Assembly: GCF_002891295.1 (NCBI RefSeq)
Contig: NZ_LGUI01000013.1
Location: forward strand, 62,001 to 126,000
Reading direction: 5' to 3'
Length of the DNA stretch: 64,000 nt
DNA from: Streptomyces eurocidicus
GTDB lineage: Bacteria > Actinomycetota > Actinomycetes > Streptomycetales > Streptomycetaceae
Shown: positions 9,602-18,873 of the stretch, in pieces
Position numbering within the stretch: position 1 is the first letter of the stretch
How the letters are laid out: each line of letters opens with the position of its first letter
Notes under the pieces: model-generated
Told to the model about the DNA's origin: nothing
Seen by the model: only the letters and a program-made list of their open reading frames with translations
Database searches by the model: none
Position numbers and translations under genes: made by a program

Positions 9602-9857
9602 CTAACTCCCTACGAACGCGCGCACTTCCCGTGCGACCCCCGGGTCACTCAGCAGCTCGTTGTGCTTCGGACACCCCGCCACCCGGGTGTGCGGTCGGCC
9701 GGATAGCCGGCCGCCGTGAAGTCCCCCATCATCCGGTCCCACACACCGGGATCGGCGGCGGCACGGCGGCGGCCGGGGGCGGTGCCGCGCCGAGGGCAGC
9801 GCCAAGGACAGCAGCAGCCAGGCAGAGGGCCGAACCGGCGGTGAGGATGCGGCGCAT
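9602..9857 (-). pseudogene. Remnant of a secreted lipase (Lipase_2-like)
   Basis: Three pieces of one secreted alpha/beta hydrolase survive in different frames. From the ATG at 9857: MRRILTAGSALCLAAAVLG, a signal peptide running to PPPIPV. In a second frame: VWDRMMGDFTAAGYPADR, the segment that in these lipases follows the oxyanion HG loop. In a third frame, ending at TAG 9602: HTRVAGCPKHNELLSDPG then VAREVRAFVGS, which matches a lipase C-terminus with its catalytic-histidine region. The HG loop, the GxSxG nucleophile elbow and most of the core are missing. About 85 codons remain of an expected 250-300. Assignment rests on recognising the segments; the frame changes and missing middle are directly visible. 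Confidence 0.65.
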
Positions 9858-10045
9858 GAGGCGGCCTCCCGGGTCCCGTGGGGCGTGGCGGGTCCGACTG
9901 GGTCCTGAGCGCGTACGACTATGCCGGCCCCCGCCGCGCCGCGGAACGGTGCCGGAGCGCCCTTCGTCCGCCGGCGCCGGGCCGGGGGCGGGGCCGGGGG
10001 CGGGCGGCTGCGCCGGGCCTTCCCCTACCCGCCCCTTCCCGAATT
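9858..10045. other. Intergenic, nothing recognised
   Basis: Between the lipase remnant and the palindrome at 10046. GC-rich, with no RBS-preceded frame. It may hold further decayed sequence but I recognise none. Confidence 0.4.
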
Positions 10046-10096
10046 GTCCTCAAGCGCCGGACGGGCTGAAAATCAGCCCGTCCGGCGCTTGAGGAC
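10046..10096. repeat. Dispersed palindromic terminator element, copy 1
   Basis: Perfect 24-bp arms (10046-10069 and 10073-10096) around an AAA loop; arm core CAAGCGCCGGACGGGCTGA. A longer relative lies at 51904-52030 and shares CGGACGGGCTGA and the outer TCCTCA...TGAGGA. It overlaps the end of the ABC ATPase gene: the last codons, spelling VLKRRTG, are encoded by one arm and the stop codon lies in the hairpin. Confidence 0.85.
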
Positions 10097-10948
10097 CGGC
10101 GTCCGGGGCGGAGCCGCGGGTTCACCCGGCGGACCGGCGGGGGACCCGACCCGGGCACCGGCGTCCGCGGCCGCGTCCGCCACCCCCCGGTGGTCGAACG
10201 CGATCAGCGGATCCCCCGTCAGCGGATGCTCCACCACCGCGGCCCGCACCCCGAACACCTCCGCCAGCAGCGCCGGCGTCAGCACCTCCCGCGGTGTGCC
10301 CGAGGCCACCACGGCCCCCTCGTGCAGTACGTGCAGCCGGTCGCACAGCGAGGCCGCCGCGTTGAGGTCGTGCAGCGAGAGCAGGGTCGTACGGCGCTGC
10401 TCCCGCAGCAGGGCCAGGAGCTCCACCTGGTGTCGTACGTCCAGGTGGTTCGTCGGCTCGTCGAGCACCAGGACCTTCGGATCCTGGGCCAGGGCGCGCG
10501 CCAGCAGCACCCGCTGCCGCTCGCCGCCCGACAGGGTGGAGAAGCGCCGGGCCCCGGCGCCGGCCATGCCGACCCCGGCCAGGGCCGTCGCCACGATGTC
10601 CGCGTCCGCGCGGTCCTCGCCCGCGAACGCCCGTTTGTAGGGCGTGCGGCCCATCGCCACGACCGCGCGGACCGACAGCTCGAAGTCGCTGCCGCGCTCC
10701 TGCGGCAGCGCCGCGACCCGCCGGGCCGTCTCGGCCGCGGTCAGCGAGCGGATGTCGGCGTCCCCGACCAGCACCCGCCCGGCGTGCGGGCGCAGATAGC
10801 GGTAGACGGTCCGCAGCACGGTCGACTTGCCGCTGCCGTTGGGGCCGATCAGCCCGGCGATCTCCCCGTCCTCGGCGACCAGGTGGACGCCGGACACCAC
10901 CGTACGGCCGGACAGGGTGACGTCGAGCTCCTCGACGGCGATCCTCAT
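10073..10948 (-). CDS. Iron/siderophore-type ABC transporter ATP-binding protein
   Basis: ATPase subunit of a FecCDE/BtuCD-type importer. The 291-aa product has Walker A GLIGPNGSGKST, the ABC signature LSGGERQRVLLARALA, Walker B KVLVLDEPTNHLD and the switch histidine in LLSLHDLNAA. It overlaps the permease stop by four bases (ATGA), so the order of transcription is binding protein, permease, ATPase. The C-terminal 35 residues or so are Pro/Ala/Gly-rich and end in VLKRRTG, which is encoded by the palindromic element at 10046-10096 and not by family-conserved sequence. Substrate class (ferric siderophore, haem or cobalamin) cannot be fixed. Confidence 0.92.
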   Translation of the reverse strand: MRIAVEELDVTLSGRTVVSGVHLVAEDGEIAGLIGPNGSGKSTVLRTVYRYLRPHAGRVLVGDADIRSLTAAETARRVAALPQERGSDFELSVRAVVAMGRTPYKRAFAGEDRADADIVATALAGVGMAGAGARRFSTLSGGERQRVLLARALAQDPKVLVLDEPTNHLDVRHQVELLALLREQRRTTLLSLHDLNAAASLCDRLHVLHEGAVVASGTPREVLTPALLAEVFGVRAAVVEHPLTGDPLIAFDHRGVADAAADAGARVGSPAGPPGEPAAPPRTPVLKRRTG

Positions 10949-12015
10949 CCCTGACCCCTCTCCAGTCGGCGGTCCAGCAGATACAGCAGCGTCGGGGCGC
11001 CGATCAGCGCCGTCACCACACCCACCGGAAGCTCCTGGTCCGGCAGGGCGGTACGGGCCACGAGGTCGACGACCACCAGCAGGACCGCGCCGAACAGCGC
11101 GGCCACCGGCAGCAGCCTGCGGTGATCGCCGCCCACCACCATCCGGCAGACGTGCGGCACCATCAGCCCCACGAAGCCGATCGCCCCGGACACCGACACC
11201 AGGACACCGGTGAGCACGCTCGTCACGACGAACAGCTCACGCCGCAGGCGCACCACGTCGACGCCCAGCCCGGCCGCGGTCTCGTCACCCATCAGCAGGG
11301 CGTCGAGGGCGCGGGCGCGGGCCAGCAGCGCCACCAGGCCGAGCGCCACCGCCACCACCGGCAGCGTCAGGGTCGCCCACTGGGCCCCGCCGAGCGAGCC
11401 CATCAGCCAGAACAGCACCCCGTGCGTCTGCTGGTCGTCCCCGGCCTGGAGCACCAGATAGTGGGTGAACCCGGACAGGAACTGCCCGATGCCCACCCCC
11501 GACAGCACCAGCCGCAGCGGCGAGAAGCCACCGCCGCGCCGGGCCATCGCCCACACCAGCGCGAACGAGGCCAGCGCCCCGGCGAACGCCGCCGAGGACA
11601 GCCCCAGCCCCAGCGCGCCGCCCGCGCCGGCGCCCAGCACGATCGCCGCGACCGCGCCCAGCGACGCCCCGCTGGAGATGCCCAGCAGATACGGGTCGGC
11701 CAGCGGATTGCGCACCAGGGCCTGGACGGCCGTGCCGACGAGGCCCAGCCCCGCGCCCACCACGGCCGCCAGCAGGGCCCGCGGCACCCGCAGCTGCCAG
11801 ACGATCAGGTCCTGGGTGCCCGGTACCGGGTCCTGCCCGGAGACGCCCCGGGCCACCGCGGACCACACGTCGCCCGGCGGGACGTCCGATGAGCCCAGGC
11901 ACACCGAGGCGACCAGCGCGGCCACCAGGGCCGCGCCCAGCACGGCGGCGGCCCAGCGGGCCCGGACGCCCGGCTCCCGCTCCCGCCCCTCGGCGGCCGC
12001 AGTGAGCGCCGTCAT
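10945..12015 (-). CDS. FecCD family ABC transporter permease
   Basis: Membrane permease of the same importer, 356 aa, with about ten helices. Typical FecCD motifs are visible: WQLRVPRALLAAVVGAGLGL near residue 75, QALVRNPLADPYLLGISSGA, and near the C-terminus GAIGFVGLMVPHVCRMVVGGDHRRL (shown in parts, about 265-290) and LPVGVVTALIGAPTLLYLL. A single permease gene suggests a homodimer, as in BtuC. The ATG immediately follows the TAG of the binding-protein gene (TAGATG), so the genes are translationally coupled. Embedded in the cell membrane. Confidence 0.92.
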   Translation of the reverse strand: MTALTAAAEGREREPGVRARWAAAVLGAALVAALVASVCLGSSDVPPGDVWSAVARGVSGQDPVPGTQDLIVWQLRVPRALLAAVVGAGLGLVGTAVQALVRNPLADPYLLGISSGASLGAVAAIVLGAGAGGALGLGLSSAAFAGALASFALVWAMARRGGGFSPLRLVLSGVGIGQFLSGFTHYLVLQAGDDQQTHGVLFWLMGSLGGAQWATLTLPVVAVALGLVALLARARALDALLMGDETAAGLGVDVVRLRRELFVVTSVLTGVLVSVSGAIGFVGLMVPHVCRMVVGGDHRRLLPVAALFGAVLLVVVDLVARTALPDQELPVGVVTALIGAPTLLYLLDRRLERGQG

Positions 12016-13077
12016 CTACTTGACCCGGTCCGGGTACAGCGTGTGCGCGATCTCCCGCACGGTGTCGGCGCTGCGCACCCCGCCGATGGTGGTCCGCTGC
12101 GAGGTGATGCGCAGGAAGCGGCCCTCCTGGACGGCCTTGAGGTCCTTGGTCGCGGGGAAGGTCCTCAGGAACTCGGCGGCGTCGTCGAACGCCTTGCGGT
12201 CGGCCTCCTCGCTGCCCCGGCTGCGGACGGCGAGCTGGATCCATTCGGGGTTCTTGGCGACGACGTCCTCCCAGCCCACGGGCTTGAAGTCGCCGTCGCA
12301 GTCCGCGAAGACGTTCCGCGCGCCGGCCTGGGTGAGGATCCCGTTGGCGACCTGCCGGTTGCACACGGCCATCGGCTGCTTGGTGCTCGCGTCGTAGTCG
12401 AAGAGGAAGTAGGAGGGCCGCTTGTCCTCGGGGACGTCCTTGAGGGCGTCGCGGACCGCGCCCGTCTTCTTCCGCATCTCCTGGACCAGCTCCCGCGCGC
12501 GGGCGGAGGTGCCGGTCACCTTGCCGAGCTCCTCGATGTCGGCCTCGACGCCCGACAGGTCCGTCCGGGCGGACTTGCCCATCGCGGCGCACGCCGTCGA
12601 CTTCAGGTAGACGTGCTTGATCCCGGCGGTCTCGAACTCCTTGGGCGTGGGGGCGTCGCCCGCCTTGCCCATGTTCTTCATCGACGAGAACGAGTCGATG
12701 TAGAGGTCGGCGCCCGAGCCGAGCAGCTTCTCCTTGGGGATGCCCATCTTGCCGAGCACCGGTACCTTCGCCGCCCGGTCGGACATGTCCTGCGGCAGCG
12801 TGCCCTTGCCGGGCGGAAAGCCCGTACCGACGACCTTGTCGCCCGCGCCCAGCCACATCAGCAGCTCCAGGGCGGCGGCGTTGCTGGTGACGATCCGCTT
12901 CGGCGGCGCGTCGAAGGTGGTCTTCGCCCCCATGCAGTCGGCGACGCTCACCGGGAAACCGGCCCGCGCGGCCGGCGCGCCGTCGTCGGTACTCTCCGCC
13001 TTGCCGCCACCGGTGCCACAGGCCGTCGTCGTCAGGGCCACAGCGGCCAGCACACCGCACCACGCACGAGGGCGCAT
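12016..13077 (-). CDS. Substrate-binding lipoprotein of the FecCD importer
   Basis: Extracellular solute-binding lipoprotein, 353 aa. The N-terminus MRPRAWCGVLAAVALTTTAC ends in a lipobox with the lipidated Cys near residue 20. The TroA/FhuD-like fold follows (PPKRIVTSNAAALELLMWLG, YIDSFSSMKN, VVAKNPEWIQLAV). It has four further cysteines (DCMGA, STACAAMG, AVCNRQ, ADCDGD), unusual for siderophore binders; they may form disulphides. First gene of a three-gene operon, divergent from the deacetylase gene across 198 bp. A strong hairpin lies just upstream of its RBS (13103-13124). Ligand not predictable; I saw no iron box and no cobalamin riboswitch. Confidence 0.88.
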   Translation of the reverse strand: MRPRAWCGVLAAVALTTTACGTGGGKAESTDDGAPAARAGFPVSVADCMGAKTTFDAPPKRIVTSNAAALELLMWLGAGDKVVGTGFPPGKGTLPQDMSDRAAKVPVLGKMGIPKEKLLGSGADLYIDSFSSMKNMGKAGDAPTPKEFETAGIKHVYLKSTACAAMGKSARTDLSGVEADIEELGKVTGTSARARELVQEMRKKTGAVRDALKDVPEDKRPSYFLFDYDASTKQPMAVCNRQVANGILTQAGARNVFADCDGDFKPVGWEDVVAKNPEWIQLAVRSRGSEEADRKAFDDAAEFLRTFPATKDLKAVQEGRFLRITSQRTTIGGVRSADTVREIAHTLYPDRVK

Positions 13078-13102
13078 CAGGAACTCTCCAGAAAATCGTG
13101 AT

Positions 13103-13124
13103 CCGCACGGGCCCGCCCGTGCGG
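13103..13124. promoter_or_regulatory. Inverted repeat in leader of the ABC importer operon
   Basis: CCGCACGGGC (13103-13112), CC, GCCCGTGCGG (13115-13124): perfect 10-bp arms, 25 bp upstream of the binding-protein start and close to its RBS. It could be an operator for a dimeric repressor or an RNA hairpin affecting translation. No cognate regulator is adjacent. Confidence 0.5.
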
Positions 13125-13275
13125 GTCCGGATCAGGTAGTCGGACCGCGCCGCCGCCGGGTTCCCGCGTGTCGCGAAGAAGCCCGACGTACGCTGCCTCG
13201 AACGCCCCACCGAGACACCCTGCCGTGACCCCGGGCCGTGGACCCCGGGCCGCGCGATGGACGAAGGAGACCGGC

Positions 13276-14016
13276 ATGGCGGACCAGCTCCGGGAGATGC
13301 CCACCGACTGGCGGCGCGCCCTCGCGATCGTCGCCCACCCCGACGACCTCGAATACGGCGCCTCGGCGGCCGTGGCGACCTGGCTCGACGACGGCCGCGA
13401 ATGCGTGTACCTGCTGGCCAGCCTGGGCGAGGCGGGCATCGACACACTGCCGCCCGCCGAGGCCGGGCCACTGCGCGAGCGGGAGCAGCGCGCCGGCGCC
13501 GCCGCCGTCGGCGTCCGGACCGTGGAGTTCCTCGGCCACCCCGACGGCGTCATCGAGTACGGGACCGCCCTGCGCCGCGACTTCGCGGCCGCCGTCCGCC
13601 GCCACCGCCCCGAACTGGTGCTCACCCTCAACCACCACGACACCTGGTCCTGGGGCGACAGCGTCTTCTGGAACACCCCCGACCACCGCAACGTCGGCCG
13701 CGCCACGCTCGACGCGGTCGGCGACGCGGGCAACCGCTGGATCTTCCCCGAGCTGGCCGAGGAGGGCCTGGTGCCCTGGGACGGGGTGCGGTACGTCGCG
13801 GTCGCCGGGTCCCCGCACCCCACCCACGCCGTCGACGCGGGCGCGGGCCTGGAGCGGGCCGTCGCCTCCCTGCTCTGTCACCGCACCTATATCGAGGCGC
13901 TGACCAAGGAGGAGCCGGAGGTCTACTGCCGGCGCTTCCTGGAGGGGGCCATGGCCTCCGTGTCGGAGCGGTTCGGCGGCCGCCCGGGCGTCGCCTTCGA
14001 GCTGTTCAGCCGCTGA
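13276..14016 (+). CDS. PIG-L family deacetylase
   Basis: Zinc-dependent N-deacetylase of the PIG-L/LmbE family (relatives act on GlcNAc-PI, mycothiol precursors, bacillithiol and antibiotics). The 246-aa product has the zinc motif AHPDDLEYGAS near residue 20, NHHDTWSWGD, and NTPDHRNVGRATLDAV with the third metal histidine. ATG at 13276 follows AAGGAGACCGGC. It is divergent from the ABC importer and its last 11 bp overlap the 3-prime end of the convergent phosphatase gene. The substrate cannot be read; adjacency to a metal importer may be coincidental. Confidence 0.92.
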   Translation: MADQLREMPTDWRRALAIVAHPDDLEYGASAAVATWLDDGRECVYLLASLGEAGIDTLPPAEAGPLREREQRAGAAAVGVRTVEFLGHPDGVIEYGTALRRDFAAAVRRHRPELVLTLNHHDTWSWGDSVFWNTPDHRNVGRATLDAVGDAGNRWIFPELAEEGLVPWDGVRYVAVAGSPHPTHAVDAGAGLERAVASLLCHRTYIEALTKEEPEVYCRRFLEGAMASVSERFGGRPGVAFELFSR

Positions 14017-15256
14017 TCCGGGCCGTCTCACCGCCGGGCCGGGCCGGCTCGCCGCCGCCGGCCCCGACGGCGGCCCGCTCCATCACCAGCACCGCCGCGT
14101 CGTCCTGCAACCGCCCGCCGGTGTGCGCGTCGAGATCGGCCCGCAGCCGTCCCAGCAGCTCCGGGGTCGGCAGGGCGGCCCAGGCCCCGAGCCGCTCCGC
14201 CAGCGGATAGAAGCCGCCGTCCGGGGCGCGGGCCTCGGTCACCCCGTCCGTGCAGGCCAGCACCCGGCAGTCGGCGGGCAGCGTCAGCCGGCGGCCGGTC
14301 CGCCGCGCGGGCGCCAGGTCCCCGAGGCCGAGCGGCAGCCCGGGGTCGGCCGCCTCCAGCTCCCGCACGCCGCCGTCCGGGCCGATCAGGAACGGCGCCA
14401 GGTGCCCGCAGTCCACGAAGACCACCGGCACCTCGCCGTCGTCTCCCGGCGCGCCCGGGTTCCCCTTCCCGGCGTCCCCGGCTTCCCCGGCCGCCTCGGC
14501 CGCCTCGGCCTCCTCGGTGCCGAAGACCAGCGCCGTCACGAACTCCTCCGAGGCGCGCATCACCAGGCTGTCGGGAGGGGCACCCGGGGCGCCGTCCGGG
14601 CGCGCGCTCGCCTGATAGGCCGTCGAGCGGTGGTAGCGGTGGAGCCCCTGCTCCATCGCCTCCACCCCGCTCTCCAGGTCCCGCCGGTGGTACGCCGCCT
14701 CCCGGAACGCCGTCAGCACCGCGGCGCCCGCCCCCAGCGTGCCGAGCCCCTTGCCCCGTACGTCGCCGATCAGCACGCGCGTCCCGTACGGGGTGTCCAC
14801 CACCTCGTAGATGTCACCGCCGATCAGCGCCTCCCGCTGCGAGGAGACGTAGAAGCCGTCGACGACCACCCCTCCGGTGCGCAGCGGCAGCGGCCGCAGG
14901 AGCGCCCGCTGTGCCGCCTCGCCGGTCGCCCGCACCCGTTCCAGCAGGGCCTCCGCGTCCCGCCGCAGCCGCGCCACCGCGATGCTGGCGGTCACCATCA
15001 GGGCGTTGCCCACGAAGGAGCTGACGCGGTTGAGGGGCACCTCGTCGGCGAGGATGCCGTGGTGGGCGACCATCAGACAGAAGTCGAGGACGCCGATGAA
15101 CACCGTCTGCCGGAAGGTGCACACCATCGCGGCCGTCAGCGGGGCGAGGGCCGCGAAGACGTTCAGCCGGAGATTGGCCGGGGTGATCAGGTCGATGATC
15201 ACCACGACCGTGAGATAGGCAAGGACGAGCGCGAAGGGCAGTCTGCGCGACGACAC
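14006..15256 (-). CDS. Membrane PP2C (SpoIIE/RsbU-type) phosphatase
   Basis: Predicted Ser/Thr phosphatase acting on anti-anti-sigma factors, as RsbU/SpoIIE do. The 416-aa product has three to four N-terminal helices (about 5-110: LPFALVLAYLTVVVIIDL, VFAALAPLTAAMVC, SFVGNALMVTASIAVA), a linker ending in QRALLRPLPLRTGGV, then the PP2C core with GGDIYEVVDTPYGTRVLIGD (metal aspartates), DVRGKGLGTLGAGA, VFVDCGHLAPFLI and LACTDGVTEARA. An insertion rich in Ala/Glu/Gly sits at about 245-280. GTG at 15256 follows TGGAGGTCCCG; an upstream ATG at 15292 has no RBS. No sensor domain other than the membrane segment. Family firm; partner unknown. Confidence 0.9.
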   Translation of the reverse strand: MSSRRLPFALVLAYLTVVVIIDLITPANLRLNVFAALAPLTAAMVCTFRQTVFIGVLDFCLMVAHHGILADEVPLNRVSSFVGNALMVTASIAVARLRRDAEALLERVRATGEAAQRALLRPLPLRTGGVVVDGFYVSSQREALIGGDIYEVVDTPYGTRVLIGDVRGKGLGTLGAGAAVLTAFREAAYHRRDLESGVEAMEQGLHRYHRSTAYQASARPDGAPGAPPDSLVMRASEEFVTALVFGTEEAEAAEAAGEAGDAGKGNPGAPGDDGEVPVVFVDCGHLAPFLIGPDGGVRELEAADPGLPLGLGDLAPARRTGRRLTLPADCRVLACTDGVTEARAPDGGFYPLAERLGAWAALPTPELLGRLRADLDAHTGGRLQDDAAVLVMERAAVGAGGGEPARPGGETARISG

Positions 15257-15455
15257 CGTGGCGGGACCTCCACGCCGGAAATGGGGCTGCATAGGGCATT
15301 TCGCCGATCACAGACTTCCATGACAGGTCCGCCCCGTCCAACCCCGCGATCTTGCAGGCCCGGTGTGTCTCAGAGCTTCCGGTACGTCCGGGCGTCGTCC
15401 GTCGCCGCGAGCACCGCCGCCATGTCACCCCCGGCCGACGCTGTGACCAGCGCGG

Positions 15456-16478
<1,023 letters not shown>

Positions 16479-16547
16479 GTGCGGTGGCTCCCTGTCGCTG
16501 GTACGGGCCCGTCCCGGCTCAGCGTAGTGCGGCCACCCCCGGCCGCC

Positions 16548-17516
16548 TCAGGAGCGCCCCCGGGCGGCCAGCGTCAGCCGGTCGGCGACGATGAGGTCCG
16601 AGGTGACCAGGGCCTGTTCGGCGGTGACGTCCGTCATGAAGACGAAGGGCGGCACAACCGGCGGCACCGGCAGCCCGTCGGGCGAGAACGTCACACAGAG
16701 CAGCCCCTCCAGACAGCCGCTGAACCGGGTGAGGTAGAGCGTGACCCGTCCGCTCAGCTCCAGGGTGTCGGCGCCGAGCGCCAGTTCGGCCCCGCCGCCG
16801 TCGCGCGTCGTCAGCCGGTAGTCGGCCAGGGACGCCGCCCGCATGGTGAGGACCATGACCTTCAGCGGCCCTTTCGCGGTGGGCACCCGGGTGACCCCGG
16901 CGAACGCGAAGCCGTGCGGGGCGAACAGCGTCGTACGGACGGTCGGCGGGACGGCCGCCGCCCGGACGCCGTCGTCCCCGCGCGGCGCGGCCTCGGCGCG
17001 GTGCGCCGCCGGAGTGCCGACCGCGGCCAGCAGGACGACGGGCAGGACGGCGGCGAGCGCCTTCGGGCCGGCGCCGCCCGGCTCGCGGGACGGCGCTCCG
17101 TGTTCCTCCTCCTCGGGCGGGCGCGCGGCGGGCGTCCAGCCGAACCCCATCGCGCTGCCCGCGATGCCGAGGGCCATCCCGACGAGGAAGCCGCCGAGGT
17201 TCGTCGCGGCGAAGGACAGCACGGACAGGAGCAGGGCGTGGAGGCTCACATAGCGCCGGGTGCCGGGCGCGTACCAGAGGAACAGCCCGGCGACGATCAG
17301 CGCCAGCCCGATCCCGATCGCCGCCAGGCCGCCGAGCCCCAGGCTCACCAGCACGGTGACCGGTGACAGGGGCACGACGAGCAGTTCCGCGCCGCCGAGC
17401 ACCAGCAGCAGCCCGGCCCAGAAGGGCCGGGTGCGCCGCCAGCGCCGGAACGCCCGCCGCGCGTCCGGCAGCCGCGGGACCCGTGGGCCCGGGAGCGTCC
17501 GGCGGGTCAGAAGCAC
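16548..17516 (-). CDS. DUF6114-type membrane protein
   Basis: A 322-aa protein of a family seen in Streptomyces next to DUF6230 proteins. N-terminal half: four helices (LLLVLGGAELLVVPLSPVTV, LVSLGLGGLAAIGIGLALIV, LHALLLSVLSFAATNLGGFL, GMALGIAGSAMGFGWT). A charged linker, APSREPGG, is followed by another hydrophobic stretch (LAAVLPVVLLAAVGTPA) and an extracytoplasmic C-terminal domain with two cysteines in FSGCLEGLLCVTF. Its GTG start overlaps the DUF6230 stop by 10 nt, so the two are coupled and probably work together, perhaps at the cell surface. I saw no catalytic motif. Function unknown. Confidence 0.8.
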   Translation of the reverse strand: MLLTRRTLPGPRVPRLPDARRAFRRWRRTRPFWAGLLLVLGGAELLVVPLSPVTVLVSLGLGGLAAIGIGLALIVAGLFLWYAPGTRRYVSLHALLLSVLSFAATNLGGFLVGMALGIAGSAMGFGWTPAARPPEEEEHGAPSREPGGAGPKALAAVLPVVLLAAVGTPAAHRAEAAPRGDDGVRAAAVPPTVRTTLFAPHGFAFAGVTRVPTAKGPLKVMVLTMRAASLADYRLTTRDGGGAELALGADTLELSGRVTLYLTRFSGCLEGLLCVTFSPDGLPVPPVVPPFVFMTDVTAEQALVTSDLIVADRLTLAARGRS

Positions 17517-18163
17517 TTCTTGCCGTCCAGGTTCACATCGAGGCGCAGCCCCCGGAGCCGGAAGTTCCCGCCGGTCGCCGACCAGGCGTGCGAGCGCACT
17601 CCGGCGACCGTGATGTCCCCGGCCTGGAGCCCGAAGGCGCCGGGCTCGCCCGTCACGCCCGCCACCTCGTCGAGCGTGGACGCGTCCCGTCCGATCTGCG
17701 CGGTGCCGAAGCGCGCGTCACCGACCAGGTCCTCGCCGTCGATGATCAGATTGCTGGCGGTGACGTCACCGGCGGCGCCGCCGGCCGTGAGCTTGAAGGT
17801 GACGACCCCCAGCGGCGTCCGTACGCTCGCCGCCTGGCAGATGTCGCTGAGCGTCGCGTCCCCGATCCCCAGCAGGGCGACGGGGTGCCCCTTGCCGTCC
17901 ACGGACCGGTCCGTCTGCACATACGAGGACAGGCCCTTACTCGTCAGTTTTCCGGAGGAGACCTGGAAGTTGGTGCCCGACACCGCGAAGGACGCGGCCA
18001 GCGCGCCCTGGGCCATCACCGCCGCCATCGCGCCCACCGCGAGCACGGCGGGGACGGCGACCAGGGCGGACTTCCGCCAGGCGGTCCGGCCTTCCGGAAG
18101 ACGTCTTTCCGATCCGCTCACTGCATCCTCCCGCAGGGAAGTGAGTGGTGTGGCTTCTGTCAT
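17507..18163 (-). CDS. DUF6230-type secreted or anchored protein
   Basis: A 218-aa protein with a single N-terminal helix, ALVAVPAVLAVGAMAAVMAQ, at about 35-55, followed by an extracytoplasmic beta-rich domain (GTNFQVSSGKLTSKGLSSYV, DATLSDICQAASVRTPLG, SNLIIDGEDLVGDA) ending in LDVNLDGKKCF. Its two cysteines (DICQ and KKCF) may pair. First gene of a two-gene operon with DUF6114. The ATG at 18163 lies 17 nt after the expected transcription start of a clear promoter. Likely repressed by the divergent TetR protein, whose operator covers the -35. Function unknown. Confidence 0.8.
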   Translation of the reverse strand: MTEATPLTSLREDAVSGSERRLPEGRTAWRKSALVAVPAVLAVGAMAAVMAQGALAASFAVSGTNFQVSSGKLTSKGLSSYVQTDRSVDGKGHPVALLGIGDATLSDICQAASVRTPLGVVTFKLTAGGAAGDVTASNLIIDGEDLVGDARFGTAQIGRDASTLDEVAGVTGEPGAFGLQAGDITVAGVRSHAWSATGGNFRLRGLRLDVNLDGKKCF

Positions 18164-18186
18164 ACTGCGGACGTCCGGTGTGGTTG

Positions 18187-18216
18187 AGGCTAGGGCCGAA
18201 TTTGAACAATAGTCAA
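18187..18216 (-). promoter_or_regulatory. Promoter and TetR operator for DUF6230-DUF6114
   Basis: On the minus strand TTGACT (plus 18211-18216), an 18-bp spacer, then TAGCCT (plus 18187-18192) make a strong vegetative promoter ending 17 nt before the DUF6230 ATG. The -35 forms one half of the imperfect palindrome TTGACTATTGTTCAA (18202-18216; five of seven pairs match), which also contains the TetR start codon. A repressor bound there would block both genes. Confidence 0.65.
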
Positions 18217-18873
18217 CAGCGCGGTACGGAGCGCTCCCGGTCACGGCGGGCCGAACTCATCGCCATCGGGCGGAAGTTGTTCGCCGACACGTCCTACGAC
18301 GCCCTGTCCATGGACGACATCGCCCGGCACGCGGGCGTCGCCAAGGGCCTGATCTACTACTACTTCACCAGCAAGCGCGGCTATTACCTGGCGATCGTCG
18401 AGGACTCGGTGGCCGAGCTCGTCCTGCGGGCGAGCGCCACCCACGACCTGCCGCCCGCCGCGCGCGTCGAGCACACCGTCGACGGCTACCTCCGCTACGC
18501 CCAGCACCACCAGGCCGCCTACCGGGCGATCGTCACGGGCGGCGTCGGCTTCGACGCGGAGGTCATGGCGATCCGCGCGGGCGTGCGCGAGAAGCTCCTG
18601 GTCACGATCGCCCAGGGCGCCTGGGGCCGCTCGGACCTCCCGCTGATCGCCCGCACGGCGCTGATCGGCTGGCTGTCGAGCGTGGAGGGCGTGACCCTGG
18701 ACTGGCTGGGCCACCAGGACCACGAGAGCCGCGAGGGTCCCGGCGGTCGCGAGGGCCACGAGGGGCTTTCCCGGGAGACCGTGCGGTCGATGCTGGTGCG
18801 GGCGCTGGGCGACACCCTGCGGATGATCGAGGACTACGAACCGGCGTGCCCGGCACCGGCGCGGTCGCCGTGA
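18202..18873 (+). CDS. TetR family transcriptional regulator
   Basis: A 223-aa repressor: N-terminal helix-turn-helix at about 15-60 (RAELIAIGRKLFADTSYDAL, MDDIARHAGVAKGLIYYYFT, the classic TetR recognition helix and YYYF), then an all-helical ligand domain. The C-terminal quarter contains a polar stretch, HQDHESREGPGGREGHEG. I place the start at the TTG at 18202, preceded by AGGG; the upstream frame to 18145 would overlap the divergent gene's start. The TTG lies within the candidate operator, so it is probably autoregulated and controls the divergent DUF6230-DUF6114 pair. Ligand unknown. Confidence 0.88.
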   Translation: MNNSQQRGTERSRSRRAELIAIGRKLFADTSYDALSMDDIARHAGVAKGLIYYYFTSKRGYYLAIVEDSVAELVLRASATHDLPPAARVEHTVDGYLRYAQHHQAAYRAIVTGGVGFDAEVMAIRAGVREKLLVTIAQGAWGRSDLPLIARTALIGWLSSVEGVTLDWLGHQDHESREGPGGREGHEGLSRETVRSMLVRALGDTLRMIEDYEPACPAPARSP

